This document shows positions 16,027-24,978 of a stretch of 64,000 bases of DNA, piece after piece. Position 1 is the first letter of the stretch, and every line of letters starts with the position of its first letter. The position numbers and the translations under genes are program-made. The stretch comes from Mycobacterium sp. 852013-51886_SCH5428379 (GTDB lineage: Bacteria; Actinomycetota; Actinomycetes; Mycobacteriales; Mycobacteriaceae): NCBI RefSeq assembly GCF_001665575.1, contig NZ_LZSU01000042.1:241242-305241 (forward strand). The letters run 5' to 3'. The notes beneath the pieces were generated by a model that made no database searches, was not told the DNA's origin, and worked only from the letters and a program-made list of their open reading frames with translations.

Positions 16027-17547
16027 CTAATTCATGGTCGGGATGACGAACTCGGCGCCATCCTTGATGCCCGACGGCCAGCGCTGCGTGACCGTCTTGG
16101 TCTTGGTGTAGAACAGGATCGAATGCGGGCCGTGCTGGTTGAGGTCGCCGAAGCCGGACCGCTTCCAGCCGCCGAAGGTGTGGTACGACACTGGCACCGG
16201 GATCGGCACGTTGACGCCGACCATGCCGACCTGCACCCGCGCCACGAAATCACGGGCGGTGTCGCCGTCGCGGGTGAAGATCGCCACGCCGTTGCCGTAT
16301 TCGTGTTCGGTGGGCAGCCGGAGCGCCTCTTCGTAGGTGTCGGCACGCACGATGCACAGCACGGGTCCGAAGATCTCGTCGCGGTAGATCGACATGTCGG
16401 GGGTGACGTGGTCGAAGAGGGTGGGGCCGATGAAGTAGCCGCCCTCGAGGCTGTCGTCGCCGAACTGCAGCTCGTCGCTGGCCCGCTCACGGCCGTCGAC
16501 GACCGCTTCGGCGCCGGCCTCGACACCCTGGTTGATGTAGTCGCGGACCCGGTTGAGGGCGGCCTCGGTGACCAGCGGACCGTAGTCGGCCTTCGGGTCG
16601 AGGCTGTGCCCGACGCGCAACTGGTTCACCCGCTCGACGAGGCGGTTGCGGAGGCGGTCCGCCGTTTCTTTGCCCACGGGCACCGCGACGCTGATCGCCA
16701 TGCAGCGTTCCCCGGCGCTGCCGTAACCGGCACCGATCAGCGCGTCGACGGCCTGGTCGAGATCGGCGTCGGGCATGACGATCATGTGGTTCTTCGCGCC
16801 ACCGAAGCACTGGGCGCGCTTACCGTTCGCGGCGGCGCCGGAGTAGATGTAGTGCGCGATGTCGGAACTGCCGACGAATCCGACGGCCTGGATGTCCGGA
16901 TGTTCGAGGATGGCGTCGACGGCCTCCTTGTCGCCGTGCACCACCTGGAAGACGCCCGCGGGCAGGCCCGCCTCGAGGAACAGCTCGGCCAGCCGGACCG
17001 GCACCGACGGGTCCCGCTCCGAGGGCTTCAGGATGAACGCGTTACCGCACGCCAGCGCGGGGCCGGCCTTCCACAGCGGGATCATCGCGGGGAAGTTGAA
17101 CGGGGTGATGCCGGCGACGACGCCGAGCGGCTGGCGCATCGAGTAGACATCGATGCCGGTGCCCGCGCCCTCGGTGTACTCGCCCTTGATGAGGTGCGGG
17201 ATCCCGATCGCGAACTCGATGACCTCGATACCGCGCTGGATGTCGCCCTTGGAATCGGGGACGGTCTTGCCGTGCTCGAGCGAAAGGAGTTCGGCTAACT
17301 CTTCTATGTTCTTGTTCACCAGCTCGATGAACCGCATCATCACGCGGGCGCGGCGCTGCGGGTTCCAGGCGGCCCATTCCTTCTGTGCCTCGACCGCGAG
17401 GGCGACGGCGGCGTCGACGTCGGCGCGCGAACCGAGCAGCACCTGGGCCTGCACCTCGCCGGTGCTCGGATTCAGCACGTCCGCGGTCCGGGTGGACACG
17501 CCGTCGGTGCGCTTGCCGTTGATGAAGTGCTGGATTTGTCTGGTCAT
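16027..17547 (-). CDS. mmsA: Methylmalonate-semialdehyde dehydrogenase (CoA-acylating)
   Basis: The 506-residue enzyme converts methylmalonate semialdehyde to propionyl-CoA using NAD and CoA, the last step of valine degradation. It has the aldehyde dehydrogenase fold with VVAGITPFNFPAMIPLWK (NAD-binding), the sequence CFGGAKNHMIVMPDAD in place of the usual Glu-containing motif, as is typical of MmsA, and the catalytic Cys in SAGERCMAIS. The start is ATG 17547. A promoter can be drawn on the minus strand: TTGTCA, 18-base spacer, TAGGAT, with the -10 lying inside the palindrome at 17569-17586. This suggests repression relieved by a pathway intermediate (inference). Confidence 0.97.
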   Translation of the reverse strand: MTRQIQHFINGKRTDGVSTRTADVLNPSTGEVQAQVLLGSRADVDAAVALAVEAQKEWAAWNPQRRARVMMRFIELVNKNIEELAELLSLEHGKTVPDSKGDIQRGIEVIEFAIGIPHLIKGEYTEGAGTGIDVYSMRQPLGVVAGITPFNFPAMIPLWKAGPALACGNAFILKPSERDPSVPVRLAELFLEAGLPAGVFQVVHGDKEAVDAILEHPDIQAVGFVGSSDIAHYIYSGAAANGKRAQCFGGAKNHMIVMPDADLDQAVDALIGAGYGSAGERCMAISVAVPVGKETADRLRNRLVERVNQLRVGHSLDPKADYGPLVTEAALNRVRDYINQGVEAGAEAVVDGRERASDELQFGDDSLEGGYFIGPTLFDHVTPDMSIYRDEIFGPVLCIVRADTYEEALRLPTEHEYGNGVAIFTRDGDTARDFVARVQVGMVGVNVPIPVPVSYHTFGGWKRSGFGDLNQHGPHSILFYTKTKTVTQRWPSGIKDGAEFVIPTMN

Positions 17548-17568
17548 GGAAGGCCCCCTCGCTTGAGA

Positions 17569-17586
17569 TACTAGGACATCCTAGTA
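17569..17586. promoter_or_regulatory. Palindrome over the mmsA promoter -10
   Basis: TACTAGGA and TCCTAGTA are perfect 8-base arms around CA. The minus-strand -10 TAGGAT falls within it, and TTGTCA 18 bases upstream serves as -35, so a dimeric repressor here would block mmsA-fadE9-mmsB. No regulator gene is adjacent; rmlB begins its reading on the far side. Confidence 0.68.
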
Positions 17587-17612
17587 ACCGAGGGTGGGCA
17601 TTGACAAGAGGT

Positions 17613-18608
17613 TCACTGGCCCCGCTGCGCGTAGCGCGCCTCGACCTCGTCTTTGATCGGGCGCCACCAGGATTCGTTGTCCCGGTACCACGCAACGGTC
17701 GCGCGCAGTCCCGCTTCGAAGTCGCGATGTTCGGGCCGCCAGCCCAATTCCCGGTACAGCACCGACGGGTCGATCGCGTACCGCAGGTCGTGCCCGGCCC
17801 GGTCGGGTACGTGGTCGAAGTCGTCGGGATCGCGGTCCATGATGCGCAGCAGCGTGCGCAGCACCGTCAGGTTGTCGGCTTCACCCTCCGCGCCGATCAG
17901 ATAGGTGCGGCCGATCGTGCCGGCGGCGAGGATCCGGTCGACGGCGCTGTTGTGATCGTCGACGTGGATCCAGTCGCGCACGTTGGCGCCGGTGCCGTAG
18001 AGCTTGGGCCGCCTGCCGGTCAGCACGTTGGTGATCTGGCGCGGGATGAACTTCTCGACATGCTGATAGGGGCCGTAGTTGTTGGAGCAGTTCGACAGCG
18101 TCGCGCGCACTCCGAACGACCGCACCCACGCCCGCACCAGCAGATCCCCGGCGGCCTTGGTCGCCGAATACGGACTCGAGGGGTTGTAGGGCGTCGCCTC
18201 GGTGAACCGCTCGGCGGTGTCGAGGTCGAGGTCGCCGTAGACCTCGTCGGTGGAGATGTGGTGCAACCGCACCCCGTGGCGGCGCACGGCCTCGAGGATC
18301 GCGTAGGTGCCGACCACGTTGCTACGCAGAAACGGCTCGGGATCGGCCAGTCCGTTGTCGACGTGGGTCTCGGCGGCGAAGTGCACGACCGCGTCGCATC
18401 GCGCGACGAGTTCGTCGACCAGCCGGGTGTCGGTGATGTCGCCCTCGACCACTTCGATCTGTCCGGCCACTGAGGTCAGCGATTCGCGGCTGCCCGCATA
18501 CGTCAGCGCATCGAGAACGGTGACCGATGTGTACGCGCCGGTGCGCACACAACGGTGCACGAAGTTCGCGCCGATGAAGCCGGCGCCGCCGGTGACCAGC
18601 AACCGCAT
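17613..18608 (-). CDS. rmlB: dTDP-glucose 4,6-dehydratase
   Basis: RmlB makes dTDP-4-keto-6-deoxyglucose, the second step to dTDP-rhamnose, which supplies the rhamnosyl linker of the mycobacterial cell wall. The 331-residue protein begins MRLLVTGGAGFIGANFVH (NAD site), has the catalytic STDEVYG (Thr-Asp-Glu) and the YSATKAAGD Tyr-x-x-x-Lys pair, then SNCSNNYGPYQ and VRDWIHVDDH. The start is ATG 18608. It lies 27 bases after the F420-type gene and is read in the same direction, so it may be the tail of the minus-strand run from 24978. The usual partner rmlC, adjacent in M. tuberculosis (Rv3464-Rv3465), is not next to it here. Confidence 0.96.
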   Translation of the reverse strand: MRLLVTGGAGFIGANFVHRCVRTGAYTSVTVLDALTYAGSRESLTSVAGQIEVVEGDITDTRLVDELVARCDAVVHFAAETHVDNGLADPEPFLRSNVVGTYAILEAVRRHGVRLHHISTDEVYGDLDLDTAERFTEATPYNPSSPYSATKAAGDLLVRAWVRSFGVRATLSNCSNNYGPYQHVEKFIPRQITNVLTGRRPKLYGTGANVRDWIHVDDHNSAVDRILAAGTIGRTYLIGAEGEADNLTVLRTLLRIMDRDPDDFDHVPDRAGHDLRYAIDPSVLYRELGWRPEHRDFEAGLRATVAWYRDNESWWRPIKDEVEARYAQRGQ

Positions 18609-18635
18609 GCCGCCGACCTTAACGGGCGATGCGAC

Positions 18636-19487
18636 TCAGCTCTTCAGGCCGAGCGGGCCCGCCAGCTCCGTCAGCGTCGGGATCAGCTTGTCCCAGCCGC
18701 CCAGCACCTGGATGGCGACGTGGTCGGCGCCGCGCTCGTGGTGTTCCTCCAGCCGCGCCGCGACCGCCTCCGCGGTGCCATGGGCGACGACCGCGTCGAT
18801 GAGCTTGTCGCTGCCCGGCTTGGCGACGTCGTCGTCGGTGAACCCGAGCCGCTTCCAGTTCTTCACGTAGTTGCTCAGGCCGAGATAGAAGTCGACGGTG
18901 CCGCGGCCGATCTCGCGTGCTTCCTCGACGTCGGTGCTCAGCACCACCTTGTGCTCCGGAGCGAGGAACACCGTGGGGCCGACGGTGTTGCGGGCCTGCC
19001 CGGTGTGTTCGGGGGTGGTGAGGTACGGGTGCGCGCCCGCGCTGCGCTGGGCGGCGAGCTTGAGCACCTGGGGGCCCAGCGCGGCGACGACGAGTCGGCT
19101 GGTGGGCACCTTCGCCGCGTCCAGGGCGTCGATGTACTCCACCAGCGCGTCGTACGGCTTCTGGTATTCGGCGCTGGCCTCGGGGTGGCCGATGCCGATG
19201 CCGAGCAGGAAGCGGCTGGGGAACTTGTCCTCGATGCGGTGGAAGGACGCGGCGACGTCCTTGGCCGGCGACGCCCACACGTTGACGATGCCGGTCGCAA
19301 CCTGCAGGGTCTCGGTCGCCTCGAGGATCGGCTCGACGAACTCGAGTTCCGCGGCGGGGGAGCCGCCCACCCAGACCGCGCCGTAGCCGAGTTTCTCGAT
19401 CTCCGCGGCCTGCTCGGGTTTGGGCGCGCCACCGGTCCACACGCCGTAACGGCCGAGTCCTGGCTTGAGGGAAACCCCTTCGGTCAT
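18636..19487 (-). CDS. LLM-class F420-dependent oxidoreductase (TIGR03620-like), paralogue 2
   Basis: The 283-residue protein belongs to the luciferase-like monooxygenase superfamily, whose mycobacterial members mostly use coenzyme F420. It shares long stretches with the upstream paralogue (QRSAGAHPYLTTPEHT, FLAPEHKVVL, NWKRLGF), showing tandem duplication. The start is ATG 19487 with AAGGGAC upstream. It lies 24 bases behind the paralogue and is probably co-transcribed with the redox-signalling genes. The substrate is unknown. Short length (about 280 residues) and absence of an extended insertion suit the TIGR03620 subgroup. Confidence 0.9.
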   Translation of the reverse strand: MTEGVSLKPGLGRYGVWTGGAPKPEQAAEIEKLGYGAVWVGGSPAAELEFVEPILEATETLQVATGIVNVWASPAKDVAASFHRIEDKFPSRFLLGIGIGHPEASAEYQKPYDALVEYIDALDAAKVPTSRLVVAALGPQVLKLAAQRSAGAHPYLTTPEHTGQARNTVGPTVFLAPEHKVVLSTDVEEAREIGRGTVDFYLGLSNYVKNWKRLGFTDDDVAKPGSDKLIDAVVAHGTAEAVAARLEEHHERGADHVAIQVLGGWDKLIPTLTELAGPLGLKS

Positions 19488-19511
19488 GTCCGTCCCTTCA
19501 GTCGGGGTCTG

Positions 19512-20357
19512 CTACCGCAGGCCCAGTGGGCCCGCGAGTTCGGCCAATGCGGGCACCAGCTTGTCGGGGCCCGTCAGCACCTGCACCGGTACGTGGTCGG
19601 CGCCCGTTTCGAGGTGCTCGTGAAGCCGGGCCGCGATGGCCTCCGGTGTCCCGTACGCGACCACCGCGTCCACCAGTCGGTCACTACCCGGTTTCGCGAC
19701 GTCTTGATCACTGAATCCGAGACGTTTCCAGTTGTTGACGTAATTCGCGAGATTCAGATAGATGTCCAGGGCGCGCCTGCCGGCCGTGCGGGCCTTCTCC
19801 GGATCGGTCGTCAGCACCACCTTGTGTTCGGGGGCGAGGAACGCATCCGGTCCGATGAGCTCGCGCGCTCCCGCGGTGTGCTCGGGCGTGGTGAGGTACG
19901 GATGCGCGCCGGCGCTGCGCCGCGCCGACAGCTTGAGCACCTGGGGACCGAGCGCTGCCAGCACCCGGCGCTCGGACGGCACGCCGTACTCGTCGAGCTT
20001 GTCGAGGTATTCGGTCAGTGCGTCGTAGGGCTTGCGATACTCCTGGTGCGCCTCGGGATGACCGACGCCGATGCCGAGCAGGAAACGGCCGGGATGCGTC
20101 CGTTCGATGCGGTGGAACGACTCCGCGATCGGCCCCGCCTCCGCGGTCCAGATGTTGACGATCGCGGTGGCCAGCTGCAGGTTCTCGGTGGCGTCGAGGA
20201 TCGGTTCGACCCAATCGAGTTCGGCCGGCGGTGAACCACCGGCCCAGATCGCGCCGTAGCCGAGTGTCTCGATGTCGCGGAGTTGCTGGGCGGACAGTTC
20301 GGCGAACTGGCTGTAGAGCCCCATCACGCCGAATCGACCCAGATCAGGTTTGGTCAT
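19512..20357 (-). CDS. LLM-class F420-dependent oxidoreductase (TIGR03620-like), paralogue 1
   Basis: The 281-residue luciferase-like protein, beginning MTKPDLGRFGVMGLYSQF, corresponds to M. tuberculosis Rv3463 by its position next to rmlB. Core motifs are ETLGYGAIWAGGSPPAELDW, HPGRFLLGIGVGHPEAH and SARRSAGAHPYLTTPEHT. Its ATG overlaps the stop of the histidine kinase as ATGA, which argues strongly for one transcript with the kinases. F420 use is a family inference; flavin use cannot be excluded from sequence alone. Confidence 0.9.
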   Translation of the reverse strand: MTKPDLGRFGVMGLYSQFAELSAQQLRDIETLGYGAIWAGGSPPAELDWVEPILDATENLQLATAIVNIWTAEAGPIAESFHRIERTHPGRFLLGIGVGHPEAHQEYRKPYDALTEYLDKLDEYGVPSERRVLAALGPQVLKLSARRSAGAHPYLTTPEHTAGARELIGPDAFLAPEHKVVLTTDPEKARTAGRRALDIYLNLANYVNNWKRLGFSDQDVAKPGSDRLVDAVVAYGTPEAIAARLHEHLETGADHVPVQVLTGPDKLVPALAELAGPLGLR

Positions 20358-21844
20358 GCCGACACACTTCCGCTCTGGAGGGGTTCACTTTCCGGTGCGG
20401 GCGCCTGCAAGGGTAGGCAGACGATGAACCGGGTGTCCCCGGGCTTCGACTGCACCGACAGGTTGCCGCCGTGCTTCTCGACGACGATGCGCCAGGCCAG
20501 GTCGAGGCCCAGTCCCGTGCCCTCGCCGAACGGTTTGGTGGTGAAGAACGGGGTGAAGATCCGCTCGATGATGTCCTCGGGGATGCCGGGCCCGTCGTCG
20601 CAGATCTCGACGTGCACCATCGCCTCGTTCTCCCGCATGGTGCGAATCGTCAACGTGCCATGGCCGTTCATCGCCTGCAGGGCGTTGTCGATGAGGTTGG
20701 TCCACACCTGATTGAGATCGCCCGGGTAGCAGAGCAGTTCCGGCAGCGACTTGTCCTTCTCCCAGACGAGCTTGACCGGGGTGTCCTTGCCGACCTTGCC
20801 GCCGAACATCATCAGGGTGCTGTGGATGAGCTCGTGGACGTTCGCGCTCTGGTACGGCGCCCGGTCCATCTGCGAGTACTGCTTCGCGCCGGCCAACAGC
20901 GCAGAGATCCGCTTGCTGGCCTCGGCGATCTGCGTCATCAGCAGTTCGGTCTCGATCGTGTACTTCAGCCAGCCGATCGCGCCCTGCAGCATGGAGGTGG
21001 CGTCGCCGTCGTCGGTGCAGTCCTCCACCGACGCCGACACCCGCTCCAGCCAGTCGACGTCGAGGCCGGCCTCCACGAACGTCGGGGCGTAGTCCCAGCC
21101 GCCCGAGATGCCGTGATCCTCGAGCCAGTCGCTGATGTGGTCTTCGCGGTCGGAGGTCTCCAGCGCGGTGAGTTCCTGGCTCTTGGATTTGGCGACCTGT
21201 TCGGCGACCTCGTCCTGGACGCTCACCAGCGTGCGCAGTGCCGCCGCGGTGAACTTGCCGTCGGCGAGCATGGCCAGCTTGTGGCGCATCTTGCCGACGC
21301 GGTCCTGCAGATCGCTGACCGCTCGGGCGGTGGCCGCCGCCGGGTTGTTGAGCTGATGGGTCAGACCGGCCGACAGCTGGCCGAGCGCGAGCAGCTTCTC
21401 GCGCTGACCGATGATCTGGCTCTGTCTGCGGCCGCCGACCATGTGGCCCTCGAGCAGGTGCACGGCCATCGGGAACTGGCTCTGCATGAACCGGGCGAAC
21501 GCGGCCGCGTCGAGGACGAAGAACCTCGAGGGCCGGGTCAGCCGGACCGAGGCCTGATAGACGTGCTCCTCACCCGGTACGTAGGCCGACCAGGCGCCGC
21601 AGTACACCCCGCGCTGCGAGGTGCGGTTGGTCTCGATGTCGACACCGCCGGAGCGCTTCGACATCACCAGCTCGCCCTCGATCAGCACGTAGAAGCAGGT
21701 GGCCTCGTCGCCCTCGTGGCACAGCGGGCCCGGCGGGAAGTGCTCGATGTGACCGTCCGCGCAGAGCGTCTCGAGCTGTTCGTCGGTCAGGGCCTCGAAG
21801 AGAAACAGCGAACGCAACTCTTCTTTCAGGCATTTCTCGCCCAT
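20354..21844 (-). CDS. CAP-domain sensor histidine kinase, paralogue 2
   Basis: The 496-residue soluble kinase has an N-terminal cyclic-nucleotide-binding-like (CAP_ED) domain at about 8-145, a phosphoacceptor helix (LGQLSAGLTHQLNNPAA, His163), a long helical linker, and a HATPase with N box (NQVWTNLIDNALQAM) and G boxes ([22 protein letters not shown]). The phosphate-binding cassette of true cNMP domains (Gly-Glu and Arg-x-Ala) is not recognisable; YCGAWSAY replaces it. Cysteines C28, C42 and C82 are shared with the paralogue upstream. The start is ATG 21844 with AGGAAGG, which makes the gene overlap the upstream kinase by 19 bases. The expected partner is the fused regulator at 23314. Confidence 0.92.
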   Translation of the reverse strand: MGEKCLKEELRSLFLFEALTDEQLETLCADGHIEHFPPGPLCHEGDEATCFYVLIEGELVMSKRSGGVDIETNRTSQRGVYCGAWSAYVPGEEHVYQASVRLTRPSRFFVLDAAAFARFMQSQFPMAVHLLEGHMVGGRRQSQIIGQREKLLALGQLSAGLTHQLNNPAAATARAVSDLQDRVGKMRHKLAMLADGKFTAAALRTLVSVQDEVAEQVAKSKSQELTALETSDREDHISDWLEDHGISGGWDYAPTFVEAGLDVDWLERVSASVEDCTDDGDATSMLQGAIGWLKYTIETELLMTQIAEASKRISALLAGAKQYSQMDRAPYQSANVHELIHSTLMMFGGKVGKDTPVKLVWEKDKSLPELLCYPGDLNQVWTNLIDNALQAMNGHGTLTIRTMRENEAMVHVEICDDGPGIPEDIIERIFTPFFTTKPFGEGTGLGLDLAWRIVVEKHGGNLSVQSKPGDTRFIVCLPLQAPAPESEPLQSGSVSA

Positions 21845-23289
21845 GGTGATCCTTCCTGGACGGCCGGGTCCTCGGGCGCGACGGACAGAGGCAGTGCTGC
21901 AATAAAACGCGTATCGCCCGGGATTGATTCCGCCCACAGGCTGCCGCCGTGCCGATCGACGACGCGCGCGGCGATGTCGAGGCCCAGCCCGGTGCCCTCG
22001 CCGAACGGCTTCGTGGTGAAGAAGGGGTCGAAGATCCGGGCCATCAGATCGTCGGGGATGCCGCCGCCGGTGTCACCGATCTCGACCCGCACCATGTCCT
22101 CGTACCTGCGGGTGCGCAGCGTCAGCACCCCCGACGGCATCTTGGCCAGCGCGTCGAGCGCATTGGCGATGAGGTGCGTCCACGCCTGGTTGAGCTCGGC
22201 CGGATAGCACGGCACCTCCGGAAGGGTGACGTCGTAGTCGCGCACCACGGTGACCTCCGGGCCCAGCCGGTGCGACGTCATCGCCAACGTGCTGTCGAGC
22301 AGTGCGTGCAGGTCGGCGAAACCGAACGGCGCCCGGTCCACCTGCGAGTACTGCTTGGCGTGGTCGACGAGGGTGGAGATCCGCCGGGTCGCGTCGCCGA
22401 TCTCGGTGAGCAGCAGTTCGGTCTCGACGGTGCTGCTGAGCCATCGGATCGCCGCGGCGAGGCACTCGGGGGTCACGCCGCAGGCCGACGCCGAGATGCG
22501 TTCCATCCAGTCGATGTCCAGGCCGGCCTCGGCGAACGTCGCCGCGTGGACCCAGGCGTCGGGCACACCGCGCGCGTCGAGCCAGTCGCCGATGGCCTCC
22601 TCGAGATCCGACTTCTGCACCGAGGTCAGATCGTTGGGCTTGCCGGCAACCTCGGCGACACGGTCCTGCAGTTCGGTCAGCGCCGCCATGGCCTCGCGGT
22701 CCAGCAGGGGGTCGGGCAGTTCGGCCCGCCGGTGCCGCATGGTGGCGGTCTGCGCGCGCAGCGCGGAGGCCGCCCGCACCGCCGCGGCCGCCGGGTTGTT
22801 CAACTCGTGGGTGAGGCCGGCGGTCAGCTGGCCGAGTTGGACGAGCCGGTCGTGCGGGCCGAGGATGCGCCGCTGATAGAACCGCCCGTGCGAATGCCCG
22901 ACGAGCAGATGCGTCGCCATCGGGAACTCCGAGCGCAGAAAGGTGCCGAGGATCGTGGCGTCCAGCGAGAAGATCCGCGACGGGCGGGTCAGGATCGCGG
23001 TGTTCTCGTAGAGCACGTCGTCGTCGAGCAGGAACGCCGACCACGCGCCGCAATACGACCCGGGCGTCGTCGCCCGCAGGATGTCGATGTCTCTGGTGCC
23101 GGAGCGCTTCGAAAGCGCGATCTCGCCTTCGATCAACACGTAGAAGGTGTCGGCGGGTTCGCCCTCGCGGCACAGCTCACCGGCTGGGAGGTCGGCGATC
23201 TGCCCGTCGGCGCACAGTCGGCGAAGCTGCGCGTCGGTCAGGCCGTCGAAGATGAACAGATCCCGCAGCGCTTCGACGTCACACGCCAT
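21826..23289 (-). CDS. CAP-domain sensor histidine kinase, paralogue 1
   Basis: The 487-residue kinase is a paralogue of the following gene with the same plan: a CAP_ED-like domain (residues 5-140), phosphoacceptor His161 in [15 protein letters not shown], and an HATPase with [24 protein letters not shown] and [11 protein letters not shown]. The cassette residues for cyclic nucleotide are replaced by [10 protein letters not shown]26, C40 and C80 align with cysteines of the paralogue. No membrane segment is seen. The start is ATG 23289 with GGAGGAG 8 bases upstream, and it begins 24 bases after the fused response regulator/reductase. The pair may form hetero-oligomers or respond to different inputs (inference). 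Confidence 0.92.
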
Positions 23290-23313
23290 TGCCGCGCTCC
23301 TCCCGCGTCTCGG

Positions 23314-24978
23314 TCAGGCTTCGGCCAGATACCGGTGCACCAACATGACCGCCATCGACCCTTCGCCGACGGCGGCGGCCACCCGTTTGGCGGATTCGGC
23401 GCGCACGTCCCCGGCGACGAACACCCCCGGCACGCTGGTCTCGAGGTGATGCGGTGGACGGTCCAGCGTCCAGCCCGCGACCTCGCGCAGATCCGGGCCG
23501 GCCAGGATGAATCCGTGGTCGTCGCGGACCACGATGCCGTCGAGCCAGTCGGTGCGCGGTTCGGCGCCGATGAAGATGAACATGCGGCCGCACGCGCGGT
23601 CTTCACGCTCGCCGGTCTCCGTGTTCTGCAGGCAGATGCCCTCGAGGTGGCCGTTGCCCTTGACGGCGTGCACGACGGTGTTGGGCAGTTCGTGGATCTT
23701 GTCGTTGGCCCTGATCTGCTGGATCAGGTAGTGCGACATCGAATCCTCGAGTGTGCGGCGGCTGACGATGGTCACCGACTTCGCCGTGCGCGCCAGATGC
23801 ATCGCGGCCTGACCGGCGGAGTTGGCTCCGCCGATCACGTACACCTCGTCGTCGTCGCAGTCTGCCGCAACCGACGCCGTCGCACCGTAGTAGACGCCTG
23901 CGCCGGTCAGACTGTCGCAGCCCTCGGCAGGAAGTTGCCGGTATTCGACGCCCATCGCAAGGATCACCGAGCGCGCGCCGATCGAGCGGCCGTCGGAGAG
24001 CCGGACAGTGCGGGCCGACCCGTCCACCTCCAGTGCCGTCACCTCGGCGGCGGTGATCAGTTCCGCGTCGAACTTCTCGGCCTGCATCCGGGCACGCTCG
24101 GCGAGCTGCGCCCCCGACAGCCCGTCGGGGAAGCCGAGATAGTTCTCGATGCGCGAACTCTGACCGGCCTGCCCGCCGGTGGCGGTGCGCTCGATGAGCA
24201 CGGTCTCCAACCCCTCCGACGCGCCGTAGACGGCCGCGGCCAGGCCGGCGGGACCGCCGCCGATCACCACGAGGTCGTAGAAGTCCTCGGCCGGGGTGGT
24301 GGTCAGACCCAGGGTGGCGGCCAGGTCGGCGTCGGTGGGGTCCACCAGCGTCTCGCCCTGTTCGGTGATGATCACCGGGAGCGTCAGCCCGTCGAGTTTC
24401 GCCGCCTCCAGCAGCCGGACGCCCTTGGGCTCGTCGGCCCGGAACCACGTGTAGTACAGCCGGTTGCGGGCCAGGAACTCCCGCACCTCGGAGGACCGGG
24501 CGTTCCACGGATGCCCGATGACCTTGGTGTGGGGGATGGCGCGGTCGCCGGTCTCCCGCCACGCCTCGACCAGCGCGTCGACCACCGGATACAGCTTCTC
24601 CTCCGGCGGGTCCCACGGTTTGAGCAGGTAGTGGTCGAGGTCGACGACGTTGATGGCGTCGATGGCCGCATGGGTGTCGGCGTAGGCGGTGAGCAGCACG
24701 CGGCGGGCCATCGGGAAGATGTCCATCGCCTCTTCGAGGAACTCGATACCGCTCATCTGCGGCATCCGGTAGTCGGCGACGAACACCGCGACGGTCTCCC
24801 CCCGCAGCTTGAGTTCGTTGAGTGTCTCGAGGGCGTCGGGGCCGGATTCGGCGCGCACGATGCGGAAGTTCTCGCCGTAATGCCTGCGCAGGTCGCGCGC
24901 GACCGCGCGGGACACCGCAGGGTCGTCGTCGACCGTGAGGATCACGGGTTTACGGGAGGCGGTAGCGGGGCCGGTCAT
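23314..24978 (-). CDS. Fused response regulator / glutaredoxin-like / thioredoxin-reductase-like protein
   Basis: The 554-residue product has three parts. Residues 10-125 form a receiver domain with phosphoacceptor Asp69 (VADYRMPQM) and the conserved Lys120. Residues 148-225 resemble a thioredoxin or glutaredoxin fold ([18 protein letters not shown]) but lack its cysteines. Residues 233-554 form a pyridine nucleotide-disulfide reductase domain with FAD motif [20 protein letters not shown](P) motif [14 protein letters not shown] and the C-terminal FAD motif [11 protein letters not shown]. The CxxC of thioredoxin reductases is replaced by GATA in [13 protein letters not shown] 24978 has no ribosome-binding site and may be leaderless. 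It heads a run of minus-strand genes with the two CAP-domain kinases, which are the likely phosphodonors. Confidence 0.93.

Noticed and set aside
13919..16030. Long plus-strand open frame over mmsB and fadE9
   Set aside because: The minus strand encodes two recognisable enzymes with good starts; the plus frame is a high-GC shadow.
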